Part shown: positions 1 through 8,623 of the stretch, piece after piece
How positions within the stretch are numbered: the first letter of the stretch is position 1
How the letters are laid out: every line of letters starts with the position of its first letter
Assembly (NCBI GenBank): GCA_002336105.1
Contig: DDEQ01000044.1
Location: 120,201-184,200, forward strand
Origin: Chthonomonas sp. UBA1950
GTDB taxonomy: Bacteria; Armatimonadota; Fimbriimonadia; Fimbriimonadales; Fimbriimonadaceae
Direction of reading: 5' to 3'
DNA: 64,000 nt
Notes under the pieces: generated by a model
What the model saw: the letters and a program-made list of their open reading frames with translations, nothing else
What the model was told of the DNA's origin: nothing
Database searches by the model: none
Position numbers and translations under genes: made by a program

Positions 1-1083
1 GGCGTTCTCATGCGGCCCTCGCTGAAGGTCGAAGACTTCGATCCACTGTCTTTGGCTGCTGACCAACTGCGTCATAACGGGTTCGGATTAGTGCCTGTTG
101 TCCATGGCGATAGGCTTGTCGGTGCAATAACCGAACTGAGCCTGGGACGAGTGTTAGGTGATGGGGCCGAACTGACCGACCCTATCGACGCTGCAATCGT
201 TCCCATGCCAAAGATTCGCAATTATGAATCGGGGGCAGAGGCGTTGCGCCGATGCGTGGACGAGCAACTGCAATTAATCGCCGTTGTCGATGACGCCGAC
301 CTACTCTTGGGCTTAGTAGGGCCTAGTGATCTCATACCGAGGCGGCATCGGTCGATCAAACCACCCGTGATCGGCGGGATGGCGACTCCGTTCGGTGTTT
401 ACCTAACCAGCGGGAATGTCTCTGGCGGTGCTCCAAAGTACGCGCTCATCACCACAGGCATGTCGATGTCAGCAATCTTGATTGCGGCGACATTTGGAGT
501 TCAAGCGTTTGTGGATCACTTTTTGCCGAGAACCTGGAACCCAAACTGGACTCTAGCCGTGGGTCATTTTCTTGCTTACACAGGATTTTTAGCCTTGATG
601 CGATTGCTTCCGCTTTCTGGAATCCACGCCGCCGAACACATGGTCGTTCACGCCATCGAAAGGGATGCCGATTTGGTGCCTTCGGTGGTCGAACGAATGC
701 CCAGAGTGCATCCAAGATGTGGGACGAACTTCGTTGCGGCTATCTCGCTCTTTTCGTCGGTCTATTTTGTGGAATGGATTGGTTTTGAGGAAATCCGTTT
801 AGTCGCGGCTATCATCGTCACGATGATGTTTTGGCGAACGTTTGGGTCGTTTCTACAGAGCGTCTTTACGACTCGACCACCGAATGCCAAGCAACTCGAA
901 AGCGGGATTTTTGCTGGAAAGGACCTGCTCAAGAAATACGCAGTCGCGAATTACGTTGAAGCTAAACCGTGGGTTCGCGTTTGGAATAGTGGCATTCTGC
1001 ACGTCATCAGCGGAGCCGTGATCACGACATCACTTTTCTATTTCATCTGCCAGATGCTTGGATATCAGATTCCGCTCTACTAA
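1..1083 (+). CDS. CBS-domain / DUF1385 (YqhQ-like) membrane protein, 5' end cut by window
   Basis: The frame is open to the left edge, so the ATG at 10 is probably internal: the first residues read like the middle of a CBS motif. About 110 residues form a CBS pair (ending in a VGPSDLI segment), which normally binds adenosyl ligands and regulates an attached domain. The rest is DUF1385-like: membrane segments near residues 145-170 and 180-205, then a GIHAAEH motif, an HPRCGTNF motif and further membrane segments to the C-terminus. The His/Glu/Cys motifs suggest a metal site; the biochemical role of the family is not established. It ends 4 bases inside the convergent aminotransferase gene. Family call fairly sure, function unknown. 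Confidence 0.7.
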   Translation, partial: GVLMRPSLKVEDFDPLSLAADQLRHNGFGLVPVVHGDRLVGAITELSLGRVLGDGAELTDPIDAAIVPMPKIRNYESGAEALRRCVDEQLQLIAVVDDADLLLGLVGPSDLIPRRHRSIKPPVIGGMATPFGVYLTSGNVSGGAPKYALITTGMSMSAILIAATFGVQAFVDHFLPRTWNPNWTLAVGHFLAYTGFLALMRLLPLSGIHAAEHMVVHAIERDADLVPSVVERMPRVHPRCGTNFVAAISLFSSVYFVEWIGFEEIRLVAAIIVTMMFWRTFGSFLQSVFTTRPPNAKQLESGIFAGKDLLKKYAVANYVEAKPWVRVWNSGILHVISGAVITTSLFYFICQMLGYQIPLY

Positions 1084-2180
1084 AGGAGTTCATCGACGAC
1101 TTTCAGCCAATTATTGAGCTGATGGTCGCTGACTTCACCCATGTGGCTCACTTGAAAGAACTGCTCTCGGTACTGAGCTTTACAGGCATAGATGACAAAA
1201 CCGCGCTCGTAGTTTGCCTTAAACCACCGGTCATAACTCCACCCTTTCGGTAAAGTGGCTGTGCTCAAGGTGCACGACATTTCGTTATCGGAAAGTGCCA
1301 TCTCAAACCCCCGTTGCCGCAGACCCGATCGAATGAGGTTCGCTTTTCGAATGTAGTCTTGGTGGCGGCCGGGTTGTCCTCGTTCAGCCTCGCGAAGTGC
1401 TTGTCGAAACGCGCTCAGCATCGGAACCGGAGGCGTTAGGGGAGGGGATTCGTTTCGATAGAGAGGTAGATGAAGGTAGTAGCTTTTCGGTTCGTACCCG
1501 GCCATTTCATCGCTTAACCAGTCCCGAACCAGCACAAATCCGACGCCAGGCAGTCCGTGAAGGCATTTGTTTGCGGATGCGGCAACGGCATCAATGTTGG
1601 TGAAATTGATAGAGTCGGCTCCAAAACTACTCATAGCATCCACGAGCAACTTCACGTTATGCGCGTTGCACAGTTCACCAACACTGTCGATGTCGTTCAG
1701 TCGGCCAAGCGTGGTTTCGTCGTGAGTCATCAGGACGGCTTCGTAGGTGCGATCCTCAAGCGCCGATTCAACAGACGTCAAGTTGATTGGAGATTTCCAG
1801 TCCGTTTTGTGCACCTCATGAGGGATTTTGTGAATCTCTAGAATTTCGCGCATTCGTGCACTGTAATAACCGCCTTCGAGCAGAAGAACAGGTCCCGTTT
1901 TGATACACGAAGTGATCATTGCCTCGACGGCTGCGGTGCCAGATCCGCCTAAAAGGTAAGGAACCCAAACTCCTGCTCCCTTTCGCAGAGATTCATTGTG
2001 CTTCCTCTGAGGAAAACCGAATTCGCCTTGAGTGAGTTGCGGATAGATGCCAATGAGTCGCTCGCGCACCTCCCGGATAAGTTCTTGATACTCCGGTTCG
2101 CGATGATTCAGATCTTCGCGCGCTGCTGCAAGACGGACCGCAGAGGAAGTCATGCACGGGCCAGGCGTAAGCAGGATCAT
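1080..2180 (-). CDS. Class V PLP aminotransferase, 2-aminoethylphosphonate-pyruvate transaminase-like
   Basis: This 366-residue protein has the fold-type I class V layout of PhnW and alanine-glyoxylate aminotransferases: an N-terminal LLTPGP motif, a GGSGTAAVEA phosphate-side loop near residue 80, a DAMSSFG motif carrying the PLP-binding Asp, and SANKCLHGLPG with the Schiff-base Lys near residue 205. The DAMSSFG and SANKC(I/L)xGxPG strings are typical of PhnW, which makes phosphonoacetaldehyde, but no phnX or phosphonate transporter is nearby, so the substrate is open (serine or alanine with glyoxylate is possible). It starts 2 bases after the trpA stop and is probably cotranscribed with it. 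Confidence 0.75.
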   Translation of the reverse strand: MILLTPGPCMTSSAVRLAAAREDLNHREPEYQELIREVRERLIGIYPQLTQGEFGFPQRKHNESLRKGAGVWVPYLLGGSGTAAVEAMITSCIKTGPVLLLEGGYYSARMREILEIHKIPHEVHKTDWKSPINLTSVESALEDRTYEAVLMTHDETTLGRLNDIDSVGELCNAHNVKLLVDAMSSFGADSINFTNIDAVAASANKCLHGLPGVGFVLVRDWLSDEMAGYEPKSYYLHLPLYRNESPPLTPPVPMLSAFRQALREAERGQPGRHQDYIRKANLIRSGLRQRGFEMALSDNEMSCTLSTATLPKGWSYDRWFKANYERGFVIYACKAQYREQFFQVSHMGEVSDHQLNNWLKVVDELL

Positions 2181-2182
2181 CG

Positions 2183-2977
2183 TTAAGCCTTTGTTGCTTC
2201 TTTCAACCTTCGGACCGCGTCAATAATCTTGTTCCGTCCTGCACCGTTATCCCATTCTCGGTGCAGAAGATCGACCAAGAAACTGCCAACAACGGCTCCA
2301 TCGGCGACCTGGCAAACCATCTTTACATGCTCAGGTTTCGAAATGCCAAACCCGACTGCGACGGGCCGATCGGTCAGTGCTTTCACTCTTTGAACTAATC
2401 CTGTGACATCGGTTGGCACTTGGTTCTCTGCGCCGGTGACTCCGGTTCTGCTAACAACATAAACAAACCCTGTAGTGCGCTCCGCCACTTCTTGTATGCG
2501 CTGCTCGGTGCTCGTTGGCGCTATTAAGAAGATGGTGCCAATTCCAGCCTTGTCACTCGCCGAACACCAGGCGTCAGACTCATCTGGAACCAGGTCGCTG
2601 ATTATGGTCCCGGTCGCTCCGACTTTTGCGCTTGTCTGCGCGAACTCTTCGAGCCCGTAGCGAAGAACTGGGTTGTAATAACCCATCGTCACAAGCGCGA
2701 CATCGGCATAGATATTGCCGACTGCTTCAAGAATGGCTTGCGGAGTTGTTCCATTTGCCAAGGACCGTTGGCTACTTGCTTGAATGGTCGGCCCTTCGCC
2801 AAAAGGATCGGAAAACGGCAAGCCAATCTCGACAATATCCGCGCCACCTTCGCGTAAGGCTTCCACGATGGCCGGGAGTTGATCCAGCGGTTGATCTCCT
2901 GCGGTCAAAAACAGGATCAGTGCTTTTTCTCCCCGGTTGCGGAGGTCTTCAAATCGTTGGTTCAGATGGATTGGCAC
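2183..2977 (-). CDS. trpA: Tryptophan synthase alpha chain with Glu at the usual catalytic Asp60 position
   Basis: TrpA cleaves indole-3-glycerol phosphate to indole and passes it to TrpB. Family motifs are clear: ALILFLTAGD, the catalytic-Glu motif VEIGLPFSDP, GPTIQ, and SRTGVTGAEN followed by GFGIS for phosphate binding. In the FSDPLADGP motif the second Asp (E. coli Asp60) is replaced by Glu (FSDPFGEGP). I chose the GTG at 2975-2977, which gives about 264 residues and the usual start just before the QRFEDL helix. The longer ATG start at 3055 would overlap the divergent deacetylase and add an atypical leader. No clear Shine-Dalgarno sequence supports either. No trpB or other trp gene is in the window. 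Confidence 0.8.
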   Translation of the reverse strand: MPIHLNQRFEDLRNRGEKALILFLTAGDQPLDQLPAIVEALREGGADIVEIGLPFSDPFGEGPTIQASSQRSLANGTTPQAILEAVGNIYADVALVTMGYYNPVLRYGLEEFAQTSAKVGATGTIISDLVPDESDAWCSASDKAGIGTIFLIAPTSTEQRIQEVAERTTGFVYVVSRTGVTGAENQVPTDVTGLVQRVKALTDRPVAVGFGISKPEHVKMVCQVADGAVVGSFLVDLLHREWDNGAGRNKIIDAVRRLKEATKA

Positions 2978-3039
2978 AGCAATGACGAGTCTACCGTCAC
3001 CACTATTCAACTCGGGTTGTACTTGGTAACCTGAGAAAG

Positions 3040-3765
3040 ATGTTTGAATGGCCAAACAATGCCCGTTGTGCGGTGAGCTTCAGTTTTGATGATGCGCGAG
3101 CTTCTCAAATCGAGTTCGGTATCCCTTGCTTTGATCGATATGAGCTCAAAGCGACCTTCTTCGTCTTGCCGAATGGATTGAAACAGAATCACTCAAAGTG
3201 GATTGAAGCAGAAAAGAATGGCCACGAGATTGGCAATCACACTCTTTCGCACCCGTGCTCCGGCAAGTATGACTTTTCGAAAAACAATGCGACCGAGGAC
3301 TACTCGCTGGAACAGATTCAGCAGGAGATTGACGGAGCCTCAGACCTGATCGAAAGTGTTTTTGGTCAAAGACCGAAAGTCTTTGCGTATCCTTGTTGCG
3401 AAACTGCGGTTGGAACAGGCGATAGCCGCCAAAGTTACATCCCATTGATTCGAGAGCGATTTGTGGCTGCGAGGGGTGGCGGTGGAGAACCTTGCTTGCC
3501 CGAAGAGGTGAACTTCGGTTTTCTGAACGCTACTCGAATGGATACCGCCACGACGGGGGAATTGATTGGAGCGATGGAACTCGCGCGTCAAGGTGGTCAG
3601 TGGATTGTGTTCTTGGCACACGACACCGAGCCGGGTTCTCCTTCCCAAGGCGTCAGTCTTGAGGTGCTCGATGAAGTGCTGCAATGGGTAAGCCAACAGA
3701 AGGATGTTTGGTGTGCGCCAATTGGTGAAGTCGCTGACTGGACGAAATCTCACCTGGTAGGATAG
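3040..3765 (+). CDS. Polysaccharide deacetylase (NodB homology, CE4-like)
   Basis: The 241-residue protein has the NodB fold markers: SFSFDDA near residue 15, giving the metal/catalytic Asp pair, and NHTLSHP near residue 68, giving the metal-binding His pair. The family removes N- or O-acetyl groups from chitin, peptidoglycan or other glycans. No signal peptide is visible, so it may act on a cytoplasmic or small substrate, as some members of this superfamily do. The standard TFDDG is FDDA here. It lies 4 bases upstream of thyX and is probably cotranscribed. The ATG at 3040 has a purine stretch just upstream. Confidence 0.8.
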   Translation: MFEWPNNARCAVSFSFDDARASQIEFGIPCFDRYELKATFFVLPNGLKQNHSKWIEAEKNGHEIGNHTLSHPCSGKYDFSKNNATEDYSLEQIQQEIDGASDLIESVFGQRPKVFAYPCCETAVGTGDSRQSYIPLIRERFVAARGGGGEPCLPEEVNFGFLNATRMDTATTGELIGAMELARQGGQWIVFLAHDTEPGSPSQGVSLEVLDEVLQWVSQQKDVWCAPIGEVADWTKSHLVG

Positions 3766-3769
3766 CGGA

Positions 3770-4648
3770 ATGGCTCACATCATCGTGCCTGAGGCAGAGG
3801 CACTTCTCGACCAAGAGATTCAGGTTTTGGACAAGGGATTTGTCCGTTTGGTCGATTACATGGGGGGCGATCAGCGTATTGTTCAAGCTGCCCGTGTGAG
3901 CTATGGCGGGGGAACGAAATCCTACCGACAAGATCGTGGTCTGATTCATTACCTGCTGAAAAACCATCACACCAGCCCTTTCGAGCAGGTCATTTTGACC
4001 TTCCATACCAAGATGCCCATCTTTGTGGCTCGTCAATGGGTTCGCCATCGAACTGCTCGTCTCAACGAGATTTCGGGACGGTATTCGGTGATGAAGGATG
4101 ATTTCTATCTCCCATCCCCGGATCAAGTCAAATTCCAAAGCGAAAGCAACAAGCAAGCCCGAGCCGAAGACAGTCTTCCGCTTGACGAGGCTCTTGAAGT
4201 GATCAAAACGTTGGAAGACGAACAGAAGAGTTCGTATGCGAACTACCTAAAACTAATCGACAAAGGGGTCGCTCGCGAGTTAGCCCGAACGAACTTACCG
4301 CTGAACCTATACACCGAATGGTATTGGCAGATGGACTTGCATAATCTGCTTCACTTCCTTCGATTGCGAATGGATGGACACGCACAATACGAGATAAGGG
4401 TTTACGGCGAAGCAATGGCGAAATGTGCTCAGGCCGTCGCTCCGCTTGCGTACGAGGCGTTCGAAGAACACATTCTAGGTTCCGTTTCGTTCTCGCGAGC
4501 CGAGTGCGATGCGCTGTCGGCGATGCTGACCGGACAGCCAGTTGGGTTGGAAGGAAAACCTCTTGACGCCTTCTTGGCAAAGGTCGAGAAGATGAAATCG
4601 GCAATGCCATCGACGGACATCGACGAACCCGCCCCGCCGTCTGCCTAA
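3770..4648 (+). CDS. thyX: Flavin-dependent thymidylate synthase ThyX
   Basis: ThyX makes dTMP from dUMP with methylenetetrahydrofolate, FAD and NADPH, replacing ThyA. The diagnostic RHRx7S motif is present as RHRTARLNEIS near residue 93. The C-terminal half carries ELARTNLP and HFLRLRMDGHAQYEIR, which line the nucleotide and folate sites. At 292 residues it is at the long end of the family, with a short polar Pro-rich tail. It begins 4 bases after the deacetylase, with a purine-rich GGATAGCGGA just before the ATG. An 11-bp stem hairpin follows, shared with the convergent rtcB-like gene. Confidence 0.95.
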   Translation: MAHIIVPEAEALLDQEIQVLDKGFVRLVDYMGGDQRIVQAARVSYGGGTKSYRQDRGLIHYLLKNHHTSPFEQVILTFHTKMPIFVARQWVRHRTARLNEISGRYSVMKDDFYLPSPDQVKFQSESNKQARAEDSLPLDEALEVIKTLEDEQKSSYANYLKLIDKGVARELARTNLPLNLYTEWYWQMDLHNLLHFLRLRMDGHAQYEIRVYGEAMAKCAQAVAPLAYEAFEEHILGSVSFSRAECDALSAMLTGQPVGLEGKPLDAFLAKVEKMKSAMPSTDIDEPAPPSA

Positions 4649-4662
4649 GCAGAGTTTAGGAA

Positions 4663-4694
4663 ATCCTTGCAGCTAGGCTAATTGCTGCAAGGAT
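4663..4694. terminator. Bidirectional hairpin between thyX and rtcB-like gene
   Basis: ATCCTTGCAGC at 4663-4673 pairs perfectly with GCTGCAAGGAT at 4684-4694 across a 10-base loop. The hairpin sits in the 49-bp gap between convergent genes. It has no long T run, so it may be a transcript-end stabiliser rather than a strong intrinsic terminator. Confidence 0.6.
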
Positions 4695-4697
4695 AGT

Positions 4698-5888
4698 TCA
4701 GTCTTTGTAAGGGTCGAGGGTGTCGCGACCAGCCATCGCGACACCGATTGGCTTCAGGGTATGCTGAACCCGGATCGTGTCTCCCTGTTCCGGCAGGACT
4801 TCGGCGAGCCGCTTGTACGCCTGCGGAGACTCATCAACGTCTGCTCCGCGAAGCTCGACGCCAAAATCTTTGACCCACGCCATCATCTCTTCAAACTTGA
4901 TCGCAGGTTCGCCTTGCGTCTTCCCGTACTTGCTTCGACCCGTCGCCTTGGTTCGGCTAATAACTCTTCCGGCACCGTGAACCGTCGAACGAAAGAGCGT
5001 CTTCGAGAGCTCAGTATCGACCCCTTCGACGATGACCGCGCAGTCCCCCATCGAGCCACCGACGAACCCCTTTTGCCCAGGAAATGCCGGCGTCGCGCCT
5101 TTTCGGCAGACCCAATAATTACGTCCGTTATGGTTCTCGCGCCAAGCGAAGTTGTGATGGTTATGCACTGTTTCGACGATCTCACTTCCGATAATGTCAG
5201 CCATCTTTTCGACGACGGCATCGCGACCGGCGTAGGCGTATTCACCGGCAAGTTCCATACAGGCGATGTATTGCTCGCCCAAATCTGACTCCATATGAAC
5301 GCTTGTTGGCGGGGCCATGATGCCTTGCGGGGCGTTGAGGGCATCAAAGAACCAAGTCGCGATTTTGTGTCCAAAACCCCGGCTACCGAAGTGAACGCCA
5401 ACCCAAACGCGGTCCTGTTCGTCGATCATGACGTCGCAATAGTGGTTTCCTGATCCGACTGTTCCAAGTTGCATTCGCGCCGTATCAGCAAGTTTGTGGC
5501 CCCTCCTACAGGTCTGTTGGAGGTCGTCAAGTTGGTTCCACCTTGGATCGTCGAATAAACGATGTTCGATCTTCCAGCCGGAGCTTCGCGCTAACCCAAA
5601 GCTGATATTCTCGGCGATGGAATCCATGATCGATTTGATTCTGGACCGGACATCATCCGCCGAAATAGAAAGCCTTGAGGCGCGGTTTCCACAGGCAATG
5701 TCAAAGCCAACAGCCGAAGGCGAAATAAGCTCTTGGCTGGCGATGACGCCACCTATGGGGCAGGAATAGCCCTGGTGACCATCCGCCATAATCGCGGCAA
5801 ATTCGGCGTGTTCTCGGCAGGTTACGATTTGTTGAATCGCTCCTTCCTCGATCTCGCCGCACACGGGAATATCCTGTACGTATTTCAT
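4698..5888 (-). CDS. RtcB-family protein (RNA ligase-like) with atypical C-terminus
   Basis: RtcB joins RNA 2',3'-cyclic phosphate and 5'-OH ends using GTP and Mn. Metal-site motifs are present in order: DGHQGYSCPIGG, VGFDIACGNR (metal Cys), GSGNH, HNHHNF, and SxVHGAGRxxSRTKA, which carries the His guanylylated in RtcB. The protein does not end in the usual VKG; it has VAMAG and a further nine residues ending DPYKD, so the terminal Lys that contacts GTP in canonical RtcB is missing. It may belong to a divergent subgroup; ligase activity is therefore uncertain. No rtcA, prfH or archease partner is nearby. Confidence 0.8.
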   Translation of the reverse strand: MKYVQDIPVCGEIEEGAIQQIVTCREHAEFAAIMADGHQGYSCPIGGVIASQELISPSAVGFDIACGNRASRLSISADDVRSRIKSIMDSIAENISFGLARSSGWKIEHRLFDDPRWNQLDDLQQTCRRGHKLADTARMQLGTVGSGNHYCDVMIDEQDRVWVGVHFGSRGFGHKIATWFFDALNAPQGIMAPPTSVHMESDLGEQYIACMELAGEYAYAGRDAVVEKMADIIGSEIVETVHNHHNFAWRENHNGRNYWVCRKGATPAFPGQKGFVGGSMGDCAVIVEGVDTELSKTLFRSTVHGAGRVISRTKATGRSKYGKTQGEPAIKFEEMMAWVKDFGVELRGADVDESPQAYKRLAEVLPEQGDTIRVQHTLKPIGVAMAGRDTLDPYKD

Positions 5889-6039
5889 AGCAACCGAACA
5901 GGATACTGCCAGTGGAACGCCTTACCCGCACCTGTAGGCCGTTTGGCTGGATATTCGATACTGTCCTGTGCCTGTTTTTGAGTACCAATAGCGTTCCGTT
6001 TGGTGAATCAAAACCGCTGAACTCGTCGTATACCACTGC

Positions 6040-6444
6040 ATGAGCAACGACTATCCCATCAAAAAGACCGAAGAAGAGTGGAAAGCCGAGCTATCCCCCG
6101 AAGAGTATTACGTATTGCGACAAAAGGGGACAGAGCGGGCATTCACTGGCGTGTATTGGGATCACAAAGAGCAGGGGACGTACCGTTGCGCAGCCTGTGG
6201 CGCGGAACTCTTTCGGTCTGATGCGAAGTTCGATTCTCATTGCGGTTGGCCAAGTTTCTATGAAGCTCTAGATCCTGACAAGGTCGAAGAGATTATCGAC
6301 CTATCTCACGGCATGAAGCGGATCGAGGTGGTGTGCAAAGCTTGCGGGGGCCACCTCGGGCACGTTTTTGACGACTCTCCGCAGACACCAACTGGTTTGC
6401 GATATTGCATCAATTCAGTAAGTATTAAGTTCGATCCGCAATAG
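6040..6444 (+). CDS. msrB: Peptide methionine-(R)-S-oxide reductase MsrB
   Basis: MsrB reduces the R epimer of methionine sulfoxide in damaged proteins. The 134-residue protein has the two zinc CxxC pairs (CAAC near residue 49 and CKAC near residue 98), the HCGWPSFYEA substrate-site motif, GGHLGHVFDD and the catalytic Cys in RYCINS near residue 122. No MsrA domain is fused and no signal peptide is seen, so it should act in the cytoplasm. It is a single gene between an oppositely oriented rtcB-like gene and a convergent chemoreceptor. Confidence 0.95.
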   Translation: MSNDYPIKKTEEEWKAELSPEEYYVLRQKGTERAFTGVYWDHKEQGTYRCAACGAELFRSDAKFDSHCGWPSFYEALDPDKVEEIIDLSHGMKRIEVVCKACGGHLGHVFDDSPQTPTGLRYCINSVSIKFDPQ

Positions 6445-6615
6445 TTCTTGATCAAAATAGTAGCTTAATTGTGTTAGAGAGTGAACGAAGGAGTTCATCG
6501 CGCGGTTCGTAGCCGTGCCAGGAAAGCTCGAAACGGTTAGGGATTGTGTTCTTAATAGGTAATCTTGCTGACTGCGTGTAACCTGGTACACAAAGAGCCT
6601 AACGCCTAATATTAT

Positions 6616-6650
6616 GTGCCTGCTCCCAAGGGCGCAAGGAAGACAGGCAC
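6616..6650. repeat. Hairpin repeat copy 1, 3' of a chemoreceptor gene
   Basis: GTGCCTG at 6616-6622 pairs with CAGGCAC at 6644-6650, just after the stop of the chemoreceptor at 6677. A related hairpin lies at the same place after the next chemoreceptor (9210-9241); both share GTGCCTGCTCC followed by a GGGCG core. It is probably a transcript-end structure carried with the duplicated gene. No T run follows. Confidence 0.55.
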
Positions 6651-6676
6651 GGCGGAATGTCTGGGATGCAGGGGCG

Positions 6677-8623
6677 TTATGCAGCCAGACGAAGACTAGA
6701 TCTCTTCTCGTTTTGGTTTGTGACAGTGAACTTTTCTGCGATTTGCTCGAGCTGATCTGCCATGTGATTGAGTTCATCTGCAGATGCCGCTACTTCCTGA
6801 TTGGTCGCACTCGGCTCTTCAGCGCTTGCAGCAGCTTCTTGACTAGTGGCTGCGACAGTTTGGACAGATGCGGCGACATTATCGGCACCATGAGACATAG
6901 CGACTGCACTTTCGCTCGTTGACCGTGCAGCGATACTGACCTGTTCCACCGCCTGAAAAGCTTGTTTATTGAGTGTGGCTACTTTTTCAGCTTGCTCGAG
7001 CATGGTTTCCGTTTCCGAGGAGATCTTTAGCAAAGCGTCATCGGCTTTTCTACCTAACACTGTGCTCTGCTCAACTAAAGGAACAATTTCGTTGATTGAG
7101 CCAACTGTAGCTTCGACTGAACTCTGAATTGTAGAGATCAGTTCACCGATTCGCTTGGTTTGCTCCCCTGATTGCTCTGCGAGTTTTCGAACTTCTTCTG
7201 CTACAACTGCAAATCCACGACCATGCTCGCCAGCTCTTGCTGCCTCAATTGCCGCATTGAGAGCGAGCAAATTCGTCTGCTCGGCAATCGCACTGATAGC
7301 ATCAACGATTGTGCCGATTTGGCGGCCTGCCTCATCAAGTTTTTGTACGTAATCAGACGACTGCCGAATATGAGACTCAACCCTTAAGTTACCGTCCGTG
7401 ATTTCTTTCACAGATGTCTGACCTTCATGCACTGCCTGCGCGGACGACATACTCGACTGCCTAGCTTTTTCTGCGACCGTTGATGCGCTGTCCAAGTCTT
7501 GCATGACGGAGGCAGCCAATTCGGTCTGGTATTGCGCAGCATCTCGAACATCGCGCACTGACCCAACTAGGACTTCAACCGTTGAAGCTACGTTACTGGC
7601 GGATTGCGCAAGTCGAGAGCTTCCTTCTGCGATTTCGTTACTTGCTGAACCCGACTCATTGGTTGCCGATCGTAGTTGCTGACTTGTTTCGTTCACCGAT
7701 TTGGAGCTTTCGATTAGCTCATATACTATTCCAGTTAAGTTCTCTCGAGCAACAGTGTAAGCAGTCACTGCTTCGGCTATCGTTGCCTTCATCTGGTTGA
7801 AGGTTGTCGCCATTTTCCCCAGATCGTCAGTGGAGTGAATTTGGATGTCTTCAACGCTGGAATCAACCTGAACCGTGAGATCATAGTTTGAGAACGCGAC
7901 TAGACCGTTTTTAAGGTCCCTCGCGTAAACGTCGCTAATCTGGGACATTCGCGCGCCTAGTACTTTAACCAAGCCTGAGATGTGCCTTCCGATAATAACT
8001 GACAGGCTTGCGACAGCGGCAATTGCGATAACGCATAACGTCAGCATTTGCAATGCGTTTGTATTGGTAGCGGCAATGGCTGACTTAGCTGCTTGCTTAG
8101 CGGCCTTGTCTTGTGTCGAAGTTAATTCATCAATAGATGGGTCAATTTTCTCTTTACCTATCTGAGCCAATGTTGTGAGCATGTACTCTCTGGCTGCTGG
8201 GATATTTCCTTCGGCAACAAGGTTTTTCCACTTAGCATCTGTCTCAATATAGGCGTTCCAGCAATCCTCAGATTTCTTGAAGAGTTCCTTATCGCTTTGA
8301 GTGGCGGCGAACTTGATGCCTTCTTCATATGCTTTCGTGATCGAATTTTCCTGATCAGCAATCTTTTTGAGAATTGTTTGACGAGCTTCATCCTTCGAGG
8401 CAGTTGCTTGATAATGTAATATCCTGTATTTTAAGATGCTTGCGTGGATATCGTCAGCAATTTGAACTAATGCAAATGAGTTCTCATTTATCTTGCGAAT
8501 GCTATCAGAGCTCTTCGTTAGTCCTGAAAAGGCGATTATCCCGACTAAGACTGTGGATAGGAGCCCGGAGCCGCCAAGTAACGCGAGCTTTTTGCCCGTT
8601 CCCAAATTAAGTAAAGCTTTCAT
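6677..8623 (-). CDS. Methyl-accepting chemotaxis protein, 4-helix-bundle sensor type
   Basis: This is a transmembrane chemoreceptor that would signal through CheA/CheW; no che genes are in the window. Start chosen at 8623 (MKALLNLGTGKK) because AGGGAG lies 8 bases upstream; a longer frame adds an unlikely leader. Order: N-terminal membrane helix, periplasmic four-helix sensor with an RILHYQ motif, second membrane helix near residues 190-215, HAMP-like region, then the coiled-coil signalling domain with the hairpin tip AEQTNLLALNAAIEAARAGE and C-terminal SATNQEVAASADEL. A Pro replaces the usual Leu just before SATNQE (codon at 6812-6814). It ends in LRLAA, like its paralogues. Confidence 0.93.
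   Translation of the reverse strand: MKALLNLGTGKKLALLGGSGLLSTVLVGIIAFSGLTKSSDSIRKINENSFALVQIADDIHASILKYRILHYQATASKDEARQTILKKIADQENSITKAYEEGIKFAATQSDKELFKKSEDCWNAYIETDAKWKNLVAEGNIPAAREYMLTTLAQIGKEKIDPSIDELTSTQDKAAKQAAKSAIAATNTNALQMLTLCVIAIAAVASLSVIIGRHISGLVKVLGARMSQISDVYARDLKNGLVAFSNYDLTVQVDSSVEDIQIHSTDDLGKMATTFNQMKATIAEAVTAYTVARENLTGIVYELIESSKSVNETSQQLRSATNESGSASNEIAEGSSRLAQSASNVASTVEVLVGSVRDVRDAAQYQTELAASVMQDLDSASTVAEKARQSSMSSAQAVHEGQTSVKEITDGNLRVESHIRQSSDYVQKLDEAGRQIGTIVDAISAIAEQTNLLALNAAIEAARAGEHGRGFAVVAEEVRKLAEQSGEQTKRIGELISTIQSSVEATVGSINEIVPLVEQSTVLGRKADDALLKISSETETMLEQAEKVATLNKQAFQAVEQVSIAARSTSESAVAMSHGADNVAASVQTVAATSQEAAASAEEPSATNQEVAASADELNHMADQLEQIAEKFTVTNQNEKRSSLRLAA

Noticed and set aside
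2978..3055. ATG start of trpA at 3055
   Set aside because: It would overlap the start of the divergent deacetylase and add a leader not typical of TrpA; the GTG at 2977 gives the usual N-terminus.
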